64,000 bases of DNA from Rusavskia elegans (Eukaryota > Ascomycota > Lecanoromycetes > Teloschistales > Teloschistaceae), in contig SAUG01000009.1 of NCBI GenBank assembly GCA_011316305.1, positions 868,001 through 932,000 of the forward strand. The letters are read 5' to 3'. Of this stretch, positions 1-13,300 are shown piece by piece (the first letter of the stretch is position 1; each line of letters opens with the position of its first letter). A program made the translations under genes and the position numbers. Under the pieces are notes generated by a model. It saw nothing but the letters and a program-made list of their open reading frames with translations, searched no databases and had not been told where the DNA came from.

Positions 1-1
1 G

Positions 2-250
2 AAATCCATCAGTGCCTTGGACATGGCAGAGAGTCAAGCTTCTTTAACCCCTACTGTTGGTACTGTTCGGGAACAACAAGATGAATACAAAGCGGTCTAT
101 CATCAAACCTTCAAGGCCGCAGCATTCGTATACCGGAATCAGTGGAGTTCGATGGTGTTGGGACAGGATGCCTTGAGGGATACAGCAGATGTGTTCTTAA
201 GGAACTTCTGTCTGGATCCATTGAGCACCTTGGAGTCCAGAAAGGCGTAA
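2..250 (+). CDS. C-terminal end of a probable Sld7-like DNA replication regulator (5' partial)
   Basis: The frame is open from the first bases of the window and stops at 248-250, giving the last 82 residues of a longer protein; the ATG at 23 is internal, so no start is seen. The tail contains DEYKAVYHQTFKAAAFVYRN followed by an ALRDTADVFLRNFC helix and a CxDPL end. From memory this pattern, YHQT-K-x-F then a helix ending in FC-DPL, resembles the C-terminal domain of Sld7, the partner of Sld3 in loading Cdc45 at origins. The similarity is short and was not checked by a search. Another short helical C-terminal domain is possible. Confidence 0.45.
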   Translation, partial: KSISALDMAESQASLTPTVGTVREQQDEYKAVYHQTFKAAAFVYRNQWSSMVLGQDALRDTADVFLRNFCLDPLSTLESRKA

Positions 251-435
251 CTCTCAAGCCAGAGCTTGTATCCGACATTTGACCCAGGGGATCTTAAAAA
301 TGATGGAAACTATACGTCCTAATGATACAGCGAATAATCAAAACCTCTTATCAACAGCCCTTCCGACCACCCTCTCTATTCTATAAGGGAGTTTTTAGAT
401 TTCATCGCTCCCATTCTCCCTTCCCCCAAAACACC

Positions 436-2142
436 TCAAATCTCATCCTCCTCCTCGTCAAAATCATCCTCCACCCCCATCTCATATAATATCCTCCCTC
501 CCTCCCCACTCCCAACCTCTTCCCCTCTACGCCGCTGCGCATCATAATAAGGCAACACCACACCCTCTCTATCCCGTCTCTGCTTCTCCGTTAAACCGAG
601 ATTGAACGTCCCGCCTAAATCTTCTTCCTTTATGCTTTCGTCCCCAGAAGGTGTGGCTGTAGTGGGAGTGGGAGGTGCGAAGAGGGGGTGATCTGATAGG
701 AGGATGATGTTTTTGATGGGGTTGGGTGGTAAGGAGGAGGAGGAGGATGATGACGGCGTGGATGTTGGTGTTGGAGGAGAAGAAGGGAGGAAGAAAGTCT
801 CGGTTACGGAACGCCCGGATTTGCGGCGGTGTTCCATTTCTATTATCATCCCTCCTTTTCCACTTTGCGTACTGAAAGCGTTGGCGCCCATTCCATTAAT
901 AATGCCTTCACTCCCCTCCTCCAACCCGAAATTCGGCTCCGCTTTTGCATGGTTGCGAGCGGCTTGTTTGGCGAGCGTTTGGGGGAAGGAGGAGAGGGTT
1001 AGGATTGTGGTTGCGATGTAGCGGAGTAATGTCAGAGGGTGGGGTGCGTAGGGGGTTTGTGTGGGTGTGGGTGTGGGTGTGTTTCGAGGTGTATGGGAAT
1101 GGGGATAGGGGAGGGGGATATCGAGATGGTGGATTAGGAATAAGGAGGTAGAGGGTGAGAGGAGGGAAAGGAGGTAGGTGGGTAGGTTTATCGAGGGATG
1201 GAGGATGGAGGTAGGGAGGGGGGAGAGGATAAGGAGGGTTTCTAGGGGAGGGGCTGTTAGTGTTGCTTCTTTATAGGGAGGGAAGTTGAAGCTGGGAGGA
1301 AAAGTTAAGGTGAATAGGTTTAGGGAATGTAAAAAAGGAAGGGGAAGAGGAGGGTTTAGGACGTACTCTGGTTCTGAGGAACAGCTGCCAGAATCTCTTT
1401 CTTTAGCGTTTCCGGTGCTTTTCGTCGTGCGTTTATATGTGTACCGATATCGGAAGGGGCGTTGAGAGAAGATTGCGAGACGTAGATGGTGTGGGTTTTG
1501 GATGCCTGTTTGTTGGACATTAGATAGGTCTTTTTGAGCGAGGTTTGGGGCCTCTGGATATATCATAACATGAGGTATTTGATAGGGGGTTAGGTATGTT
1601 CGAAGCAACAGCAATGTGATCAAAGGATATAGAAGGGAAAGCCTGTAAATGAGAAAACGAACAAGATCAACTGGGACAGAAGATTCTAGTAAATATCGAT
1701 GCACGCCGTTTCTTCCACATAGATATTTCGCTGCATTGTGGCATCGAAACATCATACCCACTCATCCACACATCACTATTCCCCAGCATGCCTCCATTTC
1801 CTGTGCTACTCCTCACTTCGCCACACACACCCACAAACGCCCCATGCCACCCCCTCCTCCGGGAAATTGCCAAAAACCAAAAAAATAAAACACCGACGAC
1901 ACCACCAAACCAGGAAGTCAAATCAAATCAAACCAAATCTTATACCAATAGCCCCAAAAAAAAAACAAAACAAAAAAAAAACAAACCTTCGCCACCCCAA
2001 CAACCTCCCTCACCAGCCCACCAGCACCCTGCTCCACGCTATCCAGCACGAGTGTAAACGGCGATATCTCGGGCTTCAAGAGGATCTTTTGGATGAGGAG
2101 GAGGGTTTGGGTGCGCTGGTGTTGGAGGTGGGGGTTGGACAT
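436..2142 (-). CDS. ELP5: Elongator complex protein 5 (Elp5/Iki1)
   Basis: Elp5 is one of the RecA-like subunits of the Elp4-5-6 ring of Elongator, which modifies wobble uridines of tRNA. Exon 1 (2142-1987) gives an N-terminus with QRTQTLLLIQKIL then SPFTLVLDSVEQ. Exon 2 (1505-1367) gives KTHTIYVSQSSLNAPSDIG, the second strand region. Exon 3 (from 1268 or 1253, down to 436) carries LETLLILSPLP, SLFLIHHLDIPLP, RYIATTILTL and the family's acidic end DDFDEEEDEI after GTFNLGLTEKQR and VVLPYYDAQ. Donors are GTTTGT and GTACGT; the exon 3 acceptor is AAAG at 1270-1269 or ACAG at 1255-1254, both in phase (375 or 370 aa). Intron 1 (1986-1506) is unusually long, about 480 nt, and includes low-complexity A-rich sequence. 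The alternative of a single 441-aa frame was dropped because its first third does not resemble Elp5. Confidence 0.85.
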
Positions 2143-2760
2143 TTTTGTGTTGTTGGGATTTATGGTGATGGGTTGGTGGATTGTTCTATTGGATATGGGG
2201 TCAAGGGAGAGGGTTGGAGTGGAATGAGAGGGGGGGATGGACTAGGGGGAGAAAGAATGATTTGGGTGGGTGTTGAGGAGAGGAGAGGATTGTTTGGGGA
2301 AAGATGGGAAGCGATGAAGGGGGTTCGAGGGTCGAGGGATTATACCTGCTGAGTTTGTTGTTTGTTGTATTGGGGCTTAGAAGGACGTGGGAAATCATGA
2401 AATGTGCCGGTAGATTTACAATATGACAGCAATCAAGACCTATTCTGTAGCATTTGTTGGGCATTAGTTTGTGTATGGATGGATGGATCTACGATTTGGA
2501 AGGTAGAGATAGGTCGAAGAGCTGTTCACGCTATCTGACAATCATTTGGTGATGTAATAGACATCTAGCTCGTCTATCTTCCATTGAACGGCCAGTTGTC
2601 TGCTGGATCATGTTCCAGGCCCTTGATATCACTGTAACAGCCTCCGTCACACCTAGAGGGTGCCCAACCCCCCGTCTGCATGCCATGAACCCTCAGATGC
2701 AGACCATGATTTATAGCATCCCGACCCTCAATATGACACGCCCGCGGCATCCGAACCCGC
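2143..2760. other. Intergenic, no gene seen
   Basis: This stretch separates the divergent 5' end of ELP5 from the 3' end of the snRNP gene. It is G-rich near 2200-2330. I see no supported coding region; the plus-strand frame across 1738-2352 is the antisense shadow of ELP5 exon 1. Confidence 0.6.
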
Positions 2761-4156
2761 TCATCGACTTGGACTTAATGGCCGATTGAATCCACCGACA
2801 CGATTCATGTACTGTCTGTACTCCGTCTTCTTCTCCTTCCTGACCGCATACACATCATTCCCCGGGACCTTCGTATTCTTGGTGGTTTTGAAATCTGCAA
2901 ATCCCATCATTCGGCGCATCTGCGCTGTCTCGGGGTCGGAGTCTTCGTCTATCTCCATTTTTGATGGTGGGGCGGCGGTGACTTTGCCGTTGGAGGGGGC
3001 GGTGGATGTGGTGCCGTTGGTCTTGGGTAAGGGGTTATTGTTCGACTTGGGACCTTTCGGTGGAGCTCTCGTAGGTGGAGGGGAGGGTGATGTTCTTGAC
3101 TGTTTGGATGGGCCGGAGGGGGGCGGTTTGGAGGACGGACCACGAGGTGTTGAGCGGGTCCGGATTGTGGATTTCGTATCGCGGGCAGGAGATCGTGATC
3201 GTGAGCGGTGACGGTCAGGCCGTCGGGATGGAGGTTCATCTTTCGATCTAACAGTTAGCCTTCGTTGCCAGTAGGGGCGCATGACGACGGCAGACAGACA
3301 GCTTGTGTGGGGATGGGCGGTGGACACAGCGGAGGAAGGAGGGGTAGATGCAGAAGGAGTTTTGTGACAGATAAGCAACGTGACGGAGGATGAGTCAATG
3401 AAGAAAGTGTCAAGCTTTGGAAGGTTGCGTACGGAGTGTTGAAAGCTTACCTCGTCTTGACCGATGTCTCTCCCTGCTCACTGAGCGGTCTCGATCCCCC
3501 CTCTCCCCACCACGTCGTCTCTTCCCATCCCGTTCCCTCGGTGGACTGTGATGTCCATTCGCAAGACGCCCTCCTTTTCTTTCCTCGGATCTGCTGCGAT
3601 CTTTCTGCCTCTCCCCATCTCGATCTCGTCTTCTCTCCCTCGAGCGCGACCGGGACCTTCGGGTCCGCTCTTCACGCCCATGCTTTCGACCTTTATCATC
3701 CCTTCGGTCGCGTCCCTCCTTCTGCGTGGTGTCTCCAGGGGGATCCCGCGGCTTATCTCTCGTGTCTGTAGCCTTGGGGGTGCGTTCCCACATGGCTGCG
3801 CTGTCGGTACGCTTTGCACGTTTCGCTGGGGGTTCCGCCATATTTCGGCCACGTTTCTTGGGGAGGCTGAAATTAGGACTGGGATGCTCCGAACGGTCTA
3901 GAGCGGCGTCAAGGGTTGTTGCTGCTCCGAAGGTTGAGACTCCGTTTTGTAGTGCAGGTGACTCAGCGGAGGTTGATACGGGAACGGGGACTTTATACGT
4001 CTTGCTAGATGCAACTTTCACGTTGTTGCTGGCAGCACTGTCATCAGCGAAGAATCCATGCTCCAAGTGCGGGTACTTGTTGAGAGGATTGGCAGTGGTT
4101 GAATTGAAGTCCGAAAGTTCGTGTTTAGCCCCCACGGTGAAAGAAATCTTGGCCAT
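2761..4156 (-). CDS. U4/U6.U5 tri-snRNP 27 kDa protein (SNRNP27-like splicing factor)
   Basis: The protein is 394 aa in two exons, 4156-3451 and 3239-2761. It has an N-terminal extension, a long Arg/Ser and Arg/Asp-rich middle (RRSRSRSRERRRDRD and similar) and a conserved end MRRMMGFADFKTTK, then YRQYMNRVGGFNRPL. That C-terminal block is the SNRNP27 domain of the tri-snRNP, so the protein should act in the nucleus in spliceosome assembly. The donor is GAG|GTAAGC. The first AG after the branch point (GTTAG, 3249-3248) breaks the frame; the next (AAAG, 3241-3240) restores it and gives an exact multiple of three. ATG 4156 (MAKISFTVGAK) is chosen over the upstream in-frame ATG at 4189 because it begins a well-behaved N-terminus; the choice is not certain. 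Confidence 0.82.
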
Positions 4157-4844
4157 AACTACGGTGGTCCGCAGCTTCCCTACCCGCAATGCATCTCAGG
4201 AACAATCGGTCGAGGTATGGTAGATCACATACTCAAAAGATTGTATATCTGGTTCAGAGGTTCGAGAAGTGAGACATGTGGAAGTTGGTAGAGATCAAGT
4301 TCACGAATGGTCGGTGGAACAATGTAATTCAACTGTTGATAAATTTGGATCAATCATCACTTCTTAGTTGCTTCGTTAGCTAGATGAATACGTCTAAGCA
4401 TTCACTGCATCTTCTATATCTGTTACTATTATCGAAGTGCCAATGCTGCCTGATCCAGACTAGGTCCAGAGTATACAACGAAACGAAGGTTTTGATCAAC
4501 GGCGGCCCAGACCGATGCAGTCGTATCATACCTCAGATACTAATGACTGGATCAGTCGTCACCACGATCATCATGGGTCATGAAGACGATGAGTACAAGT
4601 ACGGATTTCCAAACACTTCCTGGGTACACTTCGGAGATAAGTTCTCCGGGCGTGAATCACTGCTGTCGTTGCTGACTACTCGGCGGTCGAAGGAAAAGGC
4701 CAGCGGTTTGGATAAAGGGACTTCAAGCACACGGCTCGTGGTGGTTGAGGTAGGGATTTGAAGGATGTCGAGTTTGGAGCCTTGTACCTAATTGACGAGG
4801 CATCTGATATCAAAAGCGCTATCCAAGGCGGTTGGTAATGGCTT
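4157..4844. other. Intergenic, no supported gene
   Basis: This is the shared upstream/downstream spacer between the snRNP gene and the membrane-protein gene. A 125-codon plus-strand frame (4384-4761) has no recognisable motif and is not called. Confidence 0.5.
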
Positions 4845-6842
4845 TCAGAACCGGTCCGGCATTGCTTGATCCGGTGAACTCAGACTACCGTCGATCGATG
4901 GGATAGGAGGTAATGCCTTCATCGTCAGAGGCCGATCTCTCTTTGGAGTTGCCTTGGAAAAGCTCCGTGGCGGTCCGTCCCAGTGGGGGACTTGAAGCTG
5001 CAACCGCGAATCGTCACCTGGAGTATCTGGATGTGGCTGTAGCGGTAGAATCGATGAGTCTTGTGAAGCCGTCCTTGCAGTACCCCGACGACTACTCAAG
5101 GGGGTAACAGGTGGTGATTCAATGAACGAATCTGGTACGCCGTGCGGAGGCAGGCAGCACGAGCTGGCCATAGGCGACAGGGGTGTAGGGCGTTGAGTAT
5201 CGCTCATGTTGCTGAGCCTGAAGCCGATCTGTACGGTCGCACTTGTCTGCTCCGAGAACTCTCGCTTATGATTGAACGGTGCCACTGGTCTGGGCGGTTG
5301 CAAGGATTTGGTGTCTTCATCCTGAGAGAATGTAGTACTCATTGAATTTCGCAGCATGGCTGATCGGAACGTGGGGAATATGGAGTAGTTGGATCCTACC
5401 CGTGGGGTGCAAGGCGAAAAGAATACTTGCGGAGGCGAACGAACTGGTCTTGAGTACTCGGCCACAATCTCATTCATGAAATCCATGTTTGTAGAACTAT
5501 TTCTCTCCGTCTCTGAGACTGCTGGTGGACTATCTGTCCGGGGGCCAGTCATCAGCCTGTAATTATCATCGGTGTATTGACCTTCCTCCTTTCTCAAGAG
5601 CACAGGCGACGTAATGTGCATTGTCATTCCCAGGTCGCTAGGACCAAAGAGCCTCAGTCGCTTTTTGTCTTGTCGAGTACCTTCCAGAGGTTGAATGGCC
5701 ATTCTGTCTGCGTTTGATCGAAGGGACATATGAAGGACGAAAGAGATCAGCCCAAATAAGTTGAGCGACACCTCAGCAACCCAAGCTGTCCGAAGTGCAT
5801 CCAGTCGAAGGGTCCTTTGGGCAAAGAAAGGAATTATGAGTGTCTGTGCGGTCGTTAGCAAAATATCCAGGGTGCAATGCCGTATCCATGCTGAGACCGA
5901 TATATTTGTGGGGACACAGCGCTCAAGCAGCCGCCATCCATGATCACAAGGAAAAGTAATCCAATCCTCATAAGAGCCAAGTGCAAAAACCTCCGGAGTC
6001 TCCAAGGAAAGAACAAGCAGTGCTTACCAACAATGACACGCTCACAATGAGGTAGTATACAACCCGTGATGCAGCAATACGTTGATTGTGGTCGATGTCA
6101 ACGGTACGCATTAATCGTAATGTAATGACGGCGGCGCAAGCGATGTTGGTGAATATTAACCATGAGCCAATGGCTAAGCCTATATTTGCATAATTCATGG
6201 TCCACCAAACGAGAGTTGCTGGACAAATGCCCTTGCTGAGGGAAGTATACGAGGGGACCCATGTCAAGATGACTGCAACCAGTATTGCCACGAAGCAAAA
6301 GAGCAGGTTGCGTCTCCCTTGGCATGGAAAGCGGTTACTTTGGAGCGATCGAGTCGTAGTCTCGGAGCCGAAGGCAAACGTGGTGTAGGGAACGATCCAT
6401 AATGCTGCACATTATCAGTCAGCCAGTTCCGAACTCTTGGTAATGCTTTCCCACCTGGCCATACAACTTGTGCAATGACGTCGCAATCAGCTACCAGGGT
6501 GTGTAGTCCAATGCTCTGTACAATGATGTAAACGATGCCTTGCACCGTGACAGCAATCGAGAGAGCGAGCGGTAGGATCTCTGCTGGATGTATGTCGACG
6601 ACCCTCCTCGATATACCAAAGGATGAACTCGTGTGAGGCTTAGTAGAAAGGGAACGGAATTTCGCAAGGACATATGCGTCGTAGAATATAGTCGAAATGA
6701 TCCCACAGGCTGCGGTGACGTTGACCACCGCAAGAACAAGGATGGCAAGATCAAACTGAGGACCAGCTTGCTCATTCCACAACTCGCCGAGCAGTCGAGT
6801 CTGTGCATCATGGTCGCTGTTGATAATTTGCATTGCGGACAT
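4845..6842 (-). CDS. Seven-transmembrane integral membrane protein with long cytoplasmic tail
   Basis: Three exons (6842-6455, 6404-6028, 5843-4845) join in exact phase to 587 aa. Hydrophobic helices run from FDLAILVLAVVNVTAACGII through LPLALSIAVTVQGIVYIIV, ALWIVPYTTFAFG, LFCFVAILVAVILTWVPSY, YANIGLAIGSWLIF, VVYYLIVSVSLL to SLNLFGLISFVLHMSL, with a short helix LIIPFF from the start of exon 3. About 290 hydrophilic residues rich in Ser and Pro follow. This is the layout of fungal GPCR-like membrane proteins, but no ligand or family name can be given. Donors are GTGGGA and GTAAGC; acceptors are TGCAG and CACAG, each with a CTGAC or CTAAC branch. The in-frame ATG at 6833 could also be the start. 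Confidence 0.75.
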
Positions 6843-7791
6843 GTCTAGAGAACCCCGAATAGCCAATACGGTCTGATCTGGCGAAAGAACGTCGATCCGG
6901 TTGATTACAGGGGGCCCGCAGGCCAAAGAATGAAAGACAGTCGCCGCCAGCAACGACCATACGCTTATAGAACAAGATGCCTGCAGTAACGAAAGACTTG
7001 AACGAATATGGCCCCGAGAAACGACTAGAAGGGAACAATGCGAAGGAAACAGCAGAGTTCAAAGGAGAAAAAAGCATCGGACAGTCCAACGGGGAGAGGG
7101 ACGGCAAGCGGCGAGGTGAACCATGGTTGAGTGCATGAACGCAGGAAGAATAGCACGGGTTGTCCGGCATGGTGGGGGGAGGCCCACGAAACGACCAAGG
7201 AGAGCTTCGAGGTCGAGGCTCGATCCTTCAGCAAAGAATCCCAATAGAGACATGCGGTTGAACTAAGCACGGGCAATGTACACTGACTAGGTGGTGGGCG
7301 GTTACATACAGATTTGGTCTTCCGAAGAAAGGATAAAGCGGTACGAGGACCTGGTAGCTCTTGTGCACATAATTGAAGTCGCACGACGTCAAGCCTGAGC
7401 TAGAGCGGGTGGAGCGAAAGCCAAAAGTCGAGAGATACCACCCAGGAGACATAGATCAAATTGCCTGACAGGGAGCATACCAATCGAGAAAGGCGCCGCC
7501 ATCCTGGGGAGAAGGGGTGGCAAGCGTACGAGTATTACTGCATGAATGTGGGATGAATAGGAGAAGTGGTGGTCGGATGAAACCCGAGCTCGGGCGGCTG
7601 GACGGCGCCAACTGTGCGCTAAGCCAGGATCATGTCACCGTTAAATCGACACTTGCTCTAACTTCTTTTTGCAAAAGAAAGTCCCGTCGGACTTAAGGCA
7701 CGTCAAAAATAAAACAATTCGTTGTTAGCAGTCATTGTGCTGGACGCAGTGGGAGCAGGGCCATTCGCAGCGACTCTAGCAACTCATCAGT
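6843..7791. other. Divergent intergenic region, no supported gene
   Basis: The region lies between the divergently transcribed membrane-protein gene and MED6. Several overlapping minus-strand frames (6808-7452) show no family motif and no plausible splice pattern, so I treat the region as promoter and leader sequence. Confidence 0.5.
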
Positions 7792-8841
7792 ATGGCTAAA
7801 TCGCTGGAGCCACAGCTCGATGAGATCCAGTGGAAGGCACCTCCGATAGCCCAGTCTATGGGAGGGATTCAGACAAACACTGGTATGTTGTATGGTGAAG
7901 CGTACTGACTATCTTCGAGACCCGTGTTGACGACAATAGTCCTCCCCTATTTCTATCATTCTCCCTTTTTCGACGCTACATCGAACAATGCCACCATCAC
8001 CACCCAAGCAACCCACAACCCTGCTCAGTTCTATCTTATCCAGACCCGCGAAGCTTTCGAAGCGCGCTTGAGGACTATGCAGGGTCTGGAGTTCATGGTT
8101 GCTCATGATCCTTCGGAGAATAGTACTAAACCTGACAACAGCGGCGTCTGGGTCATACGAAAGCAACATCGACGCAAGAGGGACGGAATGGCGGATGAGA
8201 TCAGTGCCGTCAGCTCCTACTACGTGGTGGGCGAAAACATCTACATGGCTCCTTTGCTCAGCAACGTCCTGGGTGCTCGGCTTCTGTCCACGGCATGCTC
8301 TCTGAACAAGATCATTGCCACCGCCTCTGGTCTACCGACTTTCAACCCTGCACTGGGGCACACATACCTCCCACCAGCTCCGAAACCGCTGGCCTCTGCC
8401 ACCAGTACTCAGATGTCTCAAACGAGCAAAGAGAGCACGCCGATGCCGGGAACACAAGATTCCGCGTCTGTAAGAACACTGTCAGCATCGAAACCACTCG
8501 GGAATGACGACTTTCGGAGCCCCCAACTACTGCAGGCTTCTCTCGAGTTGTCCATGCGCTACGCGCATGAATATATGGATGAAAATCCTCTCGTCGGCGA
8601 GCCAGGTTCTTTCCTGATAACCAAACACCGCGACAGCCAGCAGTCATCTCAGCAGTCCAAACCGAAGCCGGTTTCTGTCAGTGTGACAAAGCCGTCAACA
8701 CCACAGATCAAAACGGATGTGCCAGCACAAGCAGACAAGGGCAATGTGGGCGCAGACCAGAGTCCGGTGAGCGCGGTTGGTAAAGAGAAGAAAGCGAGGC
8801 GGAAGAGCAGGCCTGCTACAAGTGCTACGACGCCAAAATGA
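7792..8841 (+). CDS. MED6: Mediator complex subunit 6
   Basis: MED6 is a head-module subunit of Mediator that touches RNA polymerase II. Exon 1 (7792-7882) encodes the opening LDEIQWKAPP. A 57-nt intron (GTATGT to AATAG) follows, then exon 2 (7940-8841), for 330 aa in total. Family marks are VLPYFYHSPFFD, TREAFEARLRTMQGLEFMV, VWVIRKQHRRK, SSYYVVGENIYMAPLLSNVL and ATASGLPTFNPALGHTY. The rest is a Lys/Ser/Pro-rich tail ending in KKARRKSR. The domain order and the 180-residue core are as expected for fungal MED6. Confidence 0.93.
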
Positions 8842-10397
8842 AGGCAATGAGTTCTGAGATATCGATTATGTCCCTTCAATACACCAATCATGCTCACCGG
8901 GTTGCTGACTCACTACCTGATAACCACGACAGTTGAGAGCCTCCATCAGTGGAGACCATCGATGAATTGAGCATTGGTCAAGATGCAGTCGGCCTTTTCT
9001 CCACTACCAGCCGGACTGGCGTTCATCTTTGTCCCAGATGCCGCTTCATGATTCAGCTCAGTTGGCAGCATCTGAAGTCCATCTCGGTGAACCAATTCGT
9101 CGGTTGGCAACGATGAAGGCTTCGTTGCGGGATCATCCTGAGGACTTCACGTGCGTTTTCGGCCAACCATAAGAACTCGACAGGAACGCCGCATCCATCG
9201 ACAAGCCGAAGGAAATGCGTTCAATCCCTCGAAAGGGAAACCGGCCGCTCGAACAGCTACCGTCCACCTCTCTGTCTCTGTCTTCCAAACTAGAAATGCC
9301 TCGTGGGCTCACATGGTGGAATGTCTTACCAGGTACATAGATGCCTCTCAATCCTCGGATCCGCTGAGCTCTACACCGGTCAATTGCGGTCACTAGGTCC
9401 AACGTCAGCTTACACTTCGCTAGGCCACGTTGTCATGTGTACATAACCATGATTGGTTTCGCAAAGCTTGATCATAGCATTAGCTTCCGGTCTGTGCCCC
9501 TGAGCTCAGGTTGATCCTTGTATGAGGACCAAGCGGGGACCCACAACGCTCTCCCGTGACGCATCACCTTAAGGACAACTCGTCCGACGTTTCGACACCA
9601 CCTAAACTTTTTCAAACCCCGAAGAACCAGACGTGGCTTGCACTTGCACGCCCATTGTATTCCAGCAGCTTTTGATAGCTGATTAATGCTGATATCTATC
9701 AAGGAAGAAGATCACGTTGGTTTTCGGGGTGACCGCTGTTCAGTGCCATTCCTCGCTGGAGGTACTTAGCATGTCATTCCCGCACCGCGGCAAATTATTG
9801 GAAAGCATCAAGAACTGGCGCTCGTCATCCTGTACGCTAATCTTGTCGACCCTGGCCAGGACATGCAATATGCAATCCATCCCGCAGTCAAAGTGTCCCT
9901 TATCCGGATACAGCCACCCCGTACACATCCATGCTACTCAAAAATAAACAGTTGGCAAAGACTGTCAAAAGCCAACCCTGTGCGGCTTCTTTATGAGGAT
10001 GCTGTCTCCAAGACCGGTGGTAGTGATGTCGGCGATAACGGCCTACTTAGTAGGTCGGCCGGGGTGTTGGTAGGTTTTCCAGCGTCCTGTCTCAGCAGAA
10101 ACCACGTCAATCTGCTACCCCTTTAGCATGCTTCCTGGGCGTCTTGATACACACGCTACGTCAATGCTTATTACTTTCAACGTGCTTGAAGACGCGTGAC
10201 TGGACGCGCCTGGATGTTCCCGTCCAGATTTGTTTCATCCCATCCTTTTTCTTACAACGACAATTGTTGCGTATGCCTTCGATTGTTTTAACTGTACTGT
10301 ACTCATCATTGTGGATTATTTCGCTTTTATTTCTCATTTCCTCACAGTTCTGGCCTATTTATTCTCCTTTCAGTACACCGAAGGCAGGATAATCTGG
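8842..10397. other. 1.5 kb intergenic region, no supported gene
   Basis: No frame here has a recognisable motif or a convincing splice pattern. The part just before 10398 is pyrimidine-rich (10240-10380), as in a fungal promoter and 5' leader. Confidence 0.5.
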
Positions 10398-13300
10398 ATG
10401 TCAGGGTTCACGGCCATCAATCAGTCTCTTGAGCCTGCTACAAACTTCCAGAAAGCGAAAGACAGAAACGGGTCGGACGGATCTCTTAGCCGGGTTACTG
10501 CGAGACAGAGAGCAGGTGTGGTGTCCAGTAAACCACAAGGTCATGCAAAGAACAGGGTCATCTCCAATAGCTCATTGTATACCGGTTCGTTCCCAACCTT
10601 GTGCTCTACGCTTTCCGCTCATAGATGGTACTCAGACGGGGGTATTCCTCGTGGTATAACTACAAATGACCCAGGTCGTGGTCCAGGCCCGCCTGCAAGT
10701 CATCAGACGCGAGAGGGATCTCAGACTAAGGCGCCTGTTAATGCAGCTCAGCAGAGTCCAGTATCTGCAGTGGAGCTACAGCAAGATAAGTCTAGTGGAA
10801 CACGCTCGCAGACTGCCAAACCAAGAAAAAGACGGAATCATGTCGAAGAGACCCGCGCATATGGAAGATTACAACCGCCTCACAAGAAGTTGAAGCAACG
10901 GCGTACTGTCGCGCGTGAAGAAAGCACAAGGGCTTCGTGTTCGATGGAAGTCAGTAAGTAGGCCAAAGCTATTTGGGCCTAAGCTATCAAAACTACATGC
11001 TCATTGCGTATCAGGTCCAAATATTTTTTTGCCCAGTGACAAAACGCTAGGGCTTGGATCAGCTTCCAAATCCCTGCGCAGGTGCCAGCCTTACCGAGAG
11101 GTCAAGATAGTGCCGACGATCGAGCACCAGATAGACCCAGGCAATCCGCGTCATAACGCGCATCTATGGGATGACCCACTCGTACAGGACCTCAACGAGG
11201 ATGATACTTCGCACCGTTGCTCCCAGATGAATGACTCTCGTCACGGTAAGTCAGTAATCTTTGTGCTTGAATTAGACTCCTGAGACATTGGCAGCGGCGG
11301 ATAACGCTTCTCCGCCAAGCTCAGATGATTCATTTGAGCCAAGTTCATCAAGTGATTCGGATCATGATTCCGGCGGCGGCTTATTCGGGGATCTCGAACA
11401 GAAACAGAGGGAAGGCGATCAAGATGGCAGCATGCTGCATGTCAGAAATCGTTCTGAAGAAGCCCCTCACCTGGATGTCGAAATAGTTTCACCGGCTAAG
11501 GTAAAGAGGGAATCTACTGCAACTAATCAGTTAGGGTTACGTCGTAGCGTCTCATGGCAAGCTTCAGATCGTGATAAGAGTTTGCTTGTCGGTAACCGAT
11601 TGGATTTTCGTATCGCAGAAGGCTCGGCTCTTGCAAGCCTCAGAAGAATGATGGCGGAAATAATGTCAAGACTGGACTCTATGGCTGTACAGACTGGATC
11701 GAAGGTGGTCCGACAAGGGCAAGCTCAGTGGGAAGGCGCGGCCCTGGTAGAAATGGCAAACATTTCCACGAGAAGCCCTCACTCAACACCAGGTCCTGCA
11801 ACTAGTAATCCGGTAACACCGGCCATCACATCACCAACAGCGACTGATTATCGAGTGCCCAAGCGCGCTGCCAGTCATGAACATTTCGATCCGATCGAGC
11901 GGGATGGTCAGCCCAACGACAAGCGGAGTGGGGAAGCCTCTGCCGCACCGTCAGACACCACAAAGTTTCAATCGAGGCCGTTGGCGGACATGGCATATCG
12001 AGACGGTGGCACGAGTACCGGACCAAATTCGTTGAATCGCCACAGATGGAAGTCAGATAATCGGGCCCGAGGTGACCTTTACGCTTCGTCGGCCAGGTAC
12101 CCGGCTCATGAACAAGACACGATTTACGGTCCAGATACTCCGTCTCCCTCGCAGCGACCCAGTTTCCACCATGCGGCCACCAAAACCAGCCGAGTCTTTA
12201 CAACGTCGTCTCCACACATGCCCAAGATCCCGCACCCACCCGAGGGAAATCGGTTGCGCGCTCCTGCCTCGCGATGCGACGATTTCACTGGAGTGGCCCG
12301 GAAGGTCTACGGTGACTCGTTCGTCCGACAACAATTCCAAGTTGATATGCGCGGAGAATGGTGTAAACCAGGTAGGGACCGACGCCGCTGGTCCCGTACA
12401 ATTCCCCCTCGCCATCTTACGTGGACGCGAGACGCACGTCAAAACATGGAGTTAGATAGGCGCGTGAATGCAAGGCCTCGTTTCCAAGAATCCAAATTTC
12501 GGCGACTTGGTTCAGCACCAGCAGCGCACACTCGAAGACCGGAAGTCAGCTCATCACTGACGCATAGTGCTCCCGCGTCCGCTTGTACCGATGGACTGGT
12601 AGCAGTAGGTCTTGGAGTCAAGTCGGTAGACTCGCTGGAATGCCGGGCCACATCTAAAAACGACCAGGCGGCAGACATTAACGACGTCGAAGCATTGGAA
12701 AGGTTACATTCTGAGATCTCTGAGCATGGCCAAATCCTCGAACAGGCTTTGTTGGAGGACGATACAATTAGTATGGTTGAGGTGGAGGTCGCTGAACCTA
12801 AGAAGAAAGACACTCACGACGCTCCACTTGAAAGCCAACAGCAACGAGACGACGACCGACGCCAACGCCGTGTTCCAACGCGTTCAGCATCACGCGAAAT
12901 CAGCGAGTCTCCCGATACTGAAACACTGCTCTCTAAGCTCGAAGACTCTCAGAACAATCAGAAGGTTCGACCTGTCTTTTCAACGGCGGACGCTCAGAAG
13001 GGCGGGCTTCGAGGCACACGTAGTGTGGAGACTGTGAAACAAAGCCTGGCAAGCGTGCCCAACAGTGAAATCAAAGATATATCCGCATTACCTCAGTCCA
13101 GCACCCCCAAAAAGGCGACCTCTTCTATTGAAGGACCTCCCAAAGTCTCGGCCTCTGCCAGAGTAGTCGAGAAAGCAGAGGTCTTATCCAAATTTCAGGA
13201 TTCCAAGATAGGTGTGAATGGTACACCTCAAAGTACAATTGCGCCTGGCCACGGTCAAAGACCATCTGATCAACACGACATCCGACGTGGACCAACAACT

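Noticed and set aside
436..1761. One continuous 441-codon minus-strand frame as the whole ELP5
   Set aside because: Its first third (MGMMFRCHNAAKYLCG...) does not resemble Elp5, while the frames at 2142-1987 and 1505-1367 do and connect by good splice sites.
4384..4761. Plus-strand frame of 125 codons
   Set aside because: No motif, no neighbours in phase, lies in a promoter region.
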